Part shown: positions 59,251 to 64,000 of the stretch, one piece after another
Layout: the number at the start of each line of letters is the position of its first letter
Numbering within the stretch: the stretch's first letter is position 1
NCBI GenBank assembly: GCA_917880725.1
Contig: OU862886.1
Location: 255,501 to 319,500, forward strand
Length of the DNA: 64,000 nt
DNA from: Selenia dentaria
Taxonomy: Eukaryota > Arthropoda > Insecta > Lepidoptera > Geometridae
Reading direction: 5' to 3'
The notes under the pieces: generated by a model
The model's input: only the letters and a program-made list of their open reading frames with translations
The model's database searches: none
Told to the model about the DNA's origin: nothing
Program-made: the position numbers and the translations under genes

Positions 59251-60797
59251 TCGTCAGGAATGCCGTTTTCAAATTTGATTCGTCTTCTACAAAAAGCCGA
59301 AACGAGTCGTCCATTCATTTTCTCGACGGTCTTAGTTTTTGTCCGTACGAAAGACTGAACGATTCTAAGGCTTTGCAATTTAAATGAGAGGCGATGCATT
59401 CGGAAATATCTGAAGGTTCGTCGCACAGGTACTTTAGTTGGATAAGGAGAGTGTGTTTGTATCAGGGACAGGAGGCTGTGGTGGAGTAGAATAGGTGCGA
59501 GTCGTAATGAGTTGTCGGCGTTACGTCAGAGCTTCGGTGGTCGGCGGGTCAATGATCGCTCGAGACGTCTGAACTTGAACCTTCTGATAAACGCTCACTT
59601 GCTCAAATTAACATCTGCCTCTGGCTGCTTATCGCCTGCCGTCGCACCTCCAACATCGACGTTTATTCGTTTGGATAACATTGGAACAACTTTATCGTTT
59701 GCATATTTTTTATATCGTTTTATGTGGTAAATTACAAAAATATTATGGTTGAACGTAATTGCGCTCTAGATTTAGTTATCCACAATGTAAGGTTTCATTA
59801 AATTGCAGTGTATTTGTCTAGTATCTCCAAATTATCTAGCTTCCTCTACACATGGAACAAGTGATCGATTCATGACAATTTCAACATGTTAAAATTATTC
59901 AAAGTTTAAGTGTATCTAAAGTTGTAAGACTTGCCTGAAAATATTGTAGAGTTCGCGCTCTCTCTGAACTCTATAATGTATTGACATTCTCACCCGCCAG
60001 CAAAACCCTCAACCTGTCTAAACTGTGGCGACATGTGACACCGCCTTTACAAATCCTAGGGATACAATACAACTGATTCTATCTCAATACAAAGTGCTCT
60101 ACCATTAAAAGGTAGAGTAAGTCAAATGAAATAGTGTACTATAACGTTTGTAACTATGTTATTGGCACGGTATTGCTGTATATGTCCAGAAAAGATTACT
60201 GAAACGCCTTGCTTGCAACACAGAATGTTATAAATAAAAAATGTCTTCTAGGCCTTAGTTAATAATTATTGCGTTGGAGTGTTACCTATTACTTGAGGAT
60301 TGGCTGTTCCATATATTTCATCTAAAATCCTAAAAGCTAAAGGATATGCTGTCTTTAGGTTTGTACCTGTGGTACTATTCCCAGAATAGGACTGTGGGTA
60401 TTTATTCAGCTCTGCTAGGATGTAACGGCGTGAGTATATATTCATGTATTAATTTAAGAAGGATATTATAATCAAGGAACAATTGACCTCTTCAGGTGGC
60501 TCTCCATTACTGAAGGTTAGCCGCCACCTCAGTGAACCTATCCTGTGCCAAGCGAAATAGCTGTTCTACGCTATGCCGGTGCATTCCCGGATATTGCCAA
60601 GCCAAGACTAGTCCGTCGTTTACTTTCAACTTGTTCCATCACTATTAGCTGGTATGCTTTATCTCACAAGACGTAGCCGCAACAATTGAATAATAGTAAC
60701 TTTTTATAAAACAAAAATACAATGAATCTCTAAGTAATACTATCTCTTAGGCGTCGGTGGAGACAACGACGTTAAAAAATAATAACGTAAACGATAT
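59251..60797. other. Non-coding stretch
   Basis: 60480-60610 ('ctcttcaggtggctctccat', 'gttagccgccacctcagtga') resembles an old lepidopteran repeat. No gene supported. Confidence 0.35.
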
Positions 60798-61303
60798 CAT
60801 CATCATCATCATCTCAGCCGTAGGACGTCCACTGCTGAACATATGCCTCCCTCATAATTTTCCAAAAGGATCGGTTGGAAGCGTCGTCCTGCGACCTTTA
60901 TCAGGTCGTCTGTCCACCGTGTCGGTGGACGACCTACGCTGCGCTTGCCGGTCCGTGGTCTCCACTCCAGAACCTTCCGGCCCCCATCGGCCATCTGTTC
61001 TGCGTGTTATGTGCCCTGCCCACTGCCACTTTAACTGGCTAATCTTCTGGGCTACGTCGGTGACTTTTGTTCTTCTACGGATCTCCTCATTTCTGATTCG
61101 ATCACGTAGAGAAACCCCGAGCATAGCCCTCTCCATAGCTCGTTATGCGACTTTGAGCTTACTTATGAGGCCCATAGTAAGAGACCACGTTTCAGTGCTA
61201 TAAGTCATCACTGGTAACCCACGTTGGTCGAAGACTCCTGTCTTGAGGCACTGAGGTATTTTTGACGAGAAGACTTCGCGAAGTTTTCGGAACGCTGCCC
61301 CCG
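60798..61303 (-). mobile_element. 5'-truncated RTE-clade LINE, copy 4 (longest)
   Basis: An exact 11-base duplication, GTAAACGATAT, flanks it at 60787-60797 and 61304-61314. The minus strand starts AAFRKLREVFSSKIPQCLKT, then TYSTETWSLTMGLISKLKVA. A CAA-to-TAA stop follows, then RAMERAMLGVSLRDRIRN and KWQWAGHITRRTDGRW. A frameshift follows at WGPEGSG before the sister-like 3' end and a (GAT)n tail. It is the C-terminal 160 or so codons of an RTE-type protein, broken at least twice. The stop and frameshift make it older than the copy at 26106. Confidence 0.9.
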
Positions 61304-61319
61304 GTAAACGATATATGAT

Positions 61320-61814
61320 ACTTACATTCAATGCAATACAATGAACATGACTATTTAATAATATAGATGAACCAAATATTGGTTTACTCGGTAAGGAGAC
61401 GTAGTTGAGGACATTCCCTGCCGTCGGGAGGCGGTCGCTAAGAGGCTAGTGAACCTCTTGCTAGGTGGTACCCCTCTCATGAGTGTAGCGCTTACTATCA
61501 GGCGTACGAGTTGCCCGTATCGTCAGTTGATAGTATACAAACCATCATGTGTTTATTTGCAAGTTTTTGCTGCACATTTTATTGATTTCAGTTAACATTA
61601 CATTTATACCAAAAAATTAGTAAATATATTGACTTGACCTCGATGACAGAATTTGTGTACCATAGCCGGCTGTTATGGTGTTCATGTGGGAGTACAGTTC
61701 TTTAACCGGAAACTGAAAAAATATGTAAGCAAGCTGCAACAATGCGATCTGTTGGGTAAGGCTGCCCAAAAGACGCGATATTGTCGAGTTATGCTTATGA
61801 TGCATCACACTGCG
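61320..61814. other. Non-coding stretch
   Basis: No gene supported, and no repeat I can name. Confidence 0.3.
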
Positions 61815-62375
61815 CAACAAGGCTACAGATAGCATATGTATTTGAAAATATAATGTATGTTCGTAAAAAATTACATAAATATAAGTTAAATAGTGATCAC
61901 CACACTTTTAATACCAGAAATACAAATAGGATAGATGTACCTAGTTTTAGACTTGCGAAGACTAATAAGTCATTCCTAGGAAATTGTGTGCGTTTTTACA
62001 ATAAAATCCCAAAGCACACAGCTCACAGAGGACAAATTTAAGTTGACTGTAAAAAACGTTTTAATAAAAAAAGCTTACTATAAAGTTCGACATTATATAG
62101 AAGATAAAGATGCTTGGAATACTTCACTTCTGGCAAGCTGTCTCTCTGCCACCCATAAAATGTAATATTTGTAGTACCTAAGTAGAAACATTGTAAACAT
62201 CCATATAAAAAGAATGGCCCTGAGTTTCTTGCCGCTTCTTCTCGGTGGGTTCTATATATTTTGGAACGCGGCGGTAGAGTCTTTAAAGTACATTATAACG
62301 AAAAGTTGACGTTCATAAGTGCGTCTTTGGTGCCTAAATTGAATAAATGATTTTGACTTTGACTTTGACTTTGAT
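61815..62375 (+). mobile_element. LINE 3' end with TTTGAC tail
   Basis: The frame reads MYVRKKLHKYKLNSDHHTFN, then TRNTNRIDVPSFRLAKTNKS and FLGNCVRFYNKIP. This is the C-terminal signature of Jockey/CR1-like elements in Lepidoptera ('NTRN', 'FLG.C..FYNKIP'). An untranslated end follows, with 'ttgccgcttcttctcggtgg' and a tail of AATGAT plus repeated TTTGAC units at 62344-62373. The reverse transcriptase core is absent, so this is a 5'-truncated, inactive copy. Confidence 0.8.
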
Positions 62376-62867
62376 GGTCGTGCTGTTTATCTACAAATTG
62401 TTCAGAACAGGCTGCATGAGGGAAATACATCACGGGAACCAAGATAATATTTTCGATGGTGTATACGCCACGTGTCTGCAAGGACGATGGCTCCAAATTT
62501 AGTTTTACGATGAAGCTGGATTAGATTTAAAGCCTGTTAAGAGACGAGTTATATCGTGTCTCAAAAAAATGGCGAATATTTAAGATGTGTCCACCCGCGG
62601 CCCAACAGTAATGGTCTGAGCTGAGATAGCTAAATATCAAAACACCTCTTGTTTTTATAAACGAGAATGTTGATGCTTACGCGCAACATGTGTTGACTAC
62701 GTGAGTGCGCTCATTTGGAACTGAGTTGACCTTGAAACACGAAACCGAATTCAGCAAGGCGGACTCAGAGGGCAGATATTTAGTATTTAGTAGCAGTAAA
62801 ACTTTTATTGAATGAGTTTGACCCCTGGAAGTACTACAACCATATCAAATTCTTCCGTGCTCTGTTT
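62376..62867. other. Non-coding stretch
   Basis: No gene seen. Confidence 0.35.
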
Positions 62868-62960
62868 CGAAATGTGTGGGTGCCGGTGAAATTACAAGTA
62901 CACGAGACATAACAGCTTTACACAGGTTACGGGTGCAGTGCAGTTGGTCACTTGTGATGA
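62868..62960. repeat. Dispersed repeat family B, copy 2
   Basis: 'gtgccggtgaaattacaag', 'acaggttacgggtgcagtg' and 'tcacttgtgatga' parallel 15760-15960. Confidence 0.5.
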
Positions 62961-63007
62961 AATGCATCTGTTATAGCCAGACTAGGTAGGCCTCGTGCAT
63001 GTACCGC

Positions 63008-63180
63008 CTCCTAATCACATGTAAAACAATACGTTTGCTGGTGCCAGCTCAGTCGCCGACTTGCATCCCGTTGAGCATGCATTGGATAAGCTCCAAAGAA
63101 GAACACTAAAAGACCTCAATGGAGTTTCAGTAAACAACAATTAAAAGGAGTTGGAAACGTTGCATACATTTATCAAACTG
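63008..63180 (+). pseudogene. Tc1/mariner-type transposase remnant
   Basis: One frame ends TIRLLVPAQS-P at 63057, and the next frame continues DLHPVEHALDKLQRRTLKDL from 63058. Together they match the third acidic segment of Tc1-type DDE transposases (PAQSPDLNPIE...LW), where the E is catalytic. A one-base loss at 63056-63058 explains the shift. Stops follow (after VNNN). Only this motif remains, with no inverted terminal repeats found, so it is a relic. The downstream 150 bases may still be part of it. Confidence 0.5.
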
Positions 63181-63854
63181 CACAGAAGAATAGAGAACGA
63201 TCAAACTGAATACACACATTGCTGCATAGACAATTATTAACCTGAAGTAAAGCATATAGATTACTCAGCAATTTTAGAGAGAGAAAATACACAACCTTGG
63301 AGAGTCCATTTGGCATCCCTGGCAGGTGTTAGTACTTGAAAATTATATCATATATGTATAAAAAATATAGGATATTTGTATTCCGGGCGGATGTGCTGTA
63401 GGATAGTAGTTTTTTTCCAAGTTTATTAAATTTTATAAAAATATTACAGCTTTGAGATTATTTTGTATCTAAAAGTGTCTAAAATATGGGTTATATGAAT
63501 CAATGACTTATATGATATACAAGGTATTTAACTCTTTCCTAGTTGTTTAATTCAATGCTGATAAATTAATGTATAGCTCATCCGTTGCTTAAACTGAAGA
63601 GTCTCAATTAAACTGCATTTCTGTGAGCGTGTGTGTATTTCTTGTGTGTGTGATATATGACTTCTCAGTTAGGTATTTCTTAGTAATTCTAAGTCTAAAT
63701 TTTAAAATATGAATATTGTCAGTTTTTAGAAAACATATTGGTAATTCACTTTCACTCATTAACTTTCATTTTAATTGTGATTTTACTACTCAGTACAGTT
63801 CTGTAGCCTGCTATTTGTATCGCTAACTCCTCTACTTACCAAAATCTTCAACAT
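63181..63854. other. Non-coding stretch to the right edge
   Basis: AT-rich with TG-rich runs near 63625-63655. No gene seen. Confidence 0.35.
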
Positions 63855-63893
63855 TCAAAGTCAAAGTCAACGTTGACTTGACTTTGACTTTGA
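63855..63893. repeat. Inverted pair of TTTGAC-type LINE tails
   Basis: TCAAAGTCAAAGTCAACG is followed directly by CGTTGACTTGACTTTGAC, so two LINE-tail-like repeats face each other with a 5-base offset. The unit equals the tail of the LINE at 61815-62375. Confidence 0.7.
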
Positions 63894-64000
63894 GCTCGAT
63901 TACTTGTTCTTAAGCATGTCCCTTGTGACAAATCCAACCAAATATAAACATAGTAAATGCTTCGACAAATACTTGTGGCTGTGGTGGAGAACCTACCAAC

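Overview
The window reads as insect, almost certainly lepidopteran (moth or butterfly), nuclear DNA. It is AT-rich with sharp CpG-rich patches, has no long unbroken gene, carries a short TTAGG-type telomeric tract, and is littered with repeats I recognise from Lepidoptera: RTE-clade and R1-clade LINE ends, Jockey/CR1-like LINE ends with TTTGAC or TTTGAT tails, tRNA- and 5S-rRNA-derived SINEs, MITEs, and a microsatellite-bearing dispersed repeat ('tattataaacgcgaaagtttgt' type). Nothing points to a bacterium or virus. These calls come from reading the sequence and recalling families; no database search was made. Most of the window is probably intron or intergenic DNA. The strongest host-gene candidates are two short exons with convincing splice signals. 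One is a plus-strand start-codon exon at 37935-38006 that encodes a signal peptide. The other is a 60-base minus-strand exon at 44617-44676. Weaker candidates are a minus-strand start exon at 30852-30861, in the same splice phase as 44617-44676, a plus-strand terminal exon at 16071-16129 with a poly(A) signal, and a small plus-strand exon at 1783-1840. A CpG-rich block at 58620-59250 looks like a promoter. A 20-codon histone H1-like tail at 1645-1704 is probably a gene fragment. Layout: 1-4000 holds the H1 fragment, a tRNA-SINE and an R1-clade LINE with a 16-base target-site duplication (TSD). 4000-16000 is mostly quiet, with hairpins, one MITE and a second SINE copy. 16000-22100 is a repeat cluster: a 5S-derived SINE with TSD, a MITE nested in another MITE, a 20-base triplication, telomere-like repeats and a perfect 23-base-arm hairpin. 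26000-33900 has two RTE copies with TSDs, several copies of the dispersed repeat (one split by a LINE tail) and a 13-base minisatellite. 36000-44700 has a MITE, the two exons and two old dispersed repeats. 46297-46959 is a striking 13 x 51-base minisatellite. 47290-48630 and 51980-53250 hold LINE remnants. 60798-63900 holds an RTE copy, a LINE 3' end and a Tc1/mariner-type transposase remnant. I see no operon-like or defence-like system and no intact autonomous element. The most unusual items are the 51-base minisatellite, whose only variable sites are silent in one long minus-strand frame, the 5S-derived SINE, the nested MITEs and the two host-exon candidates.
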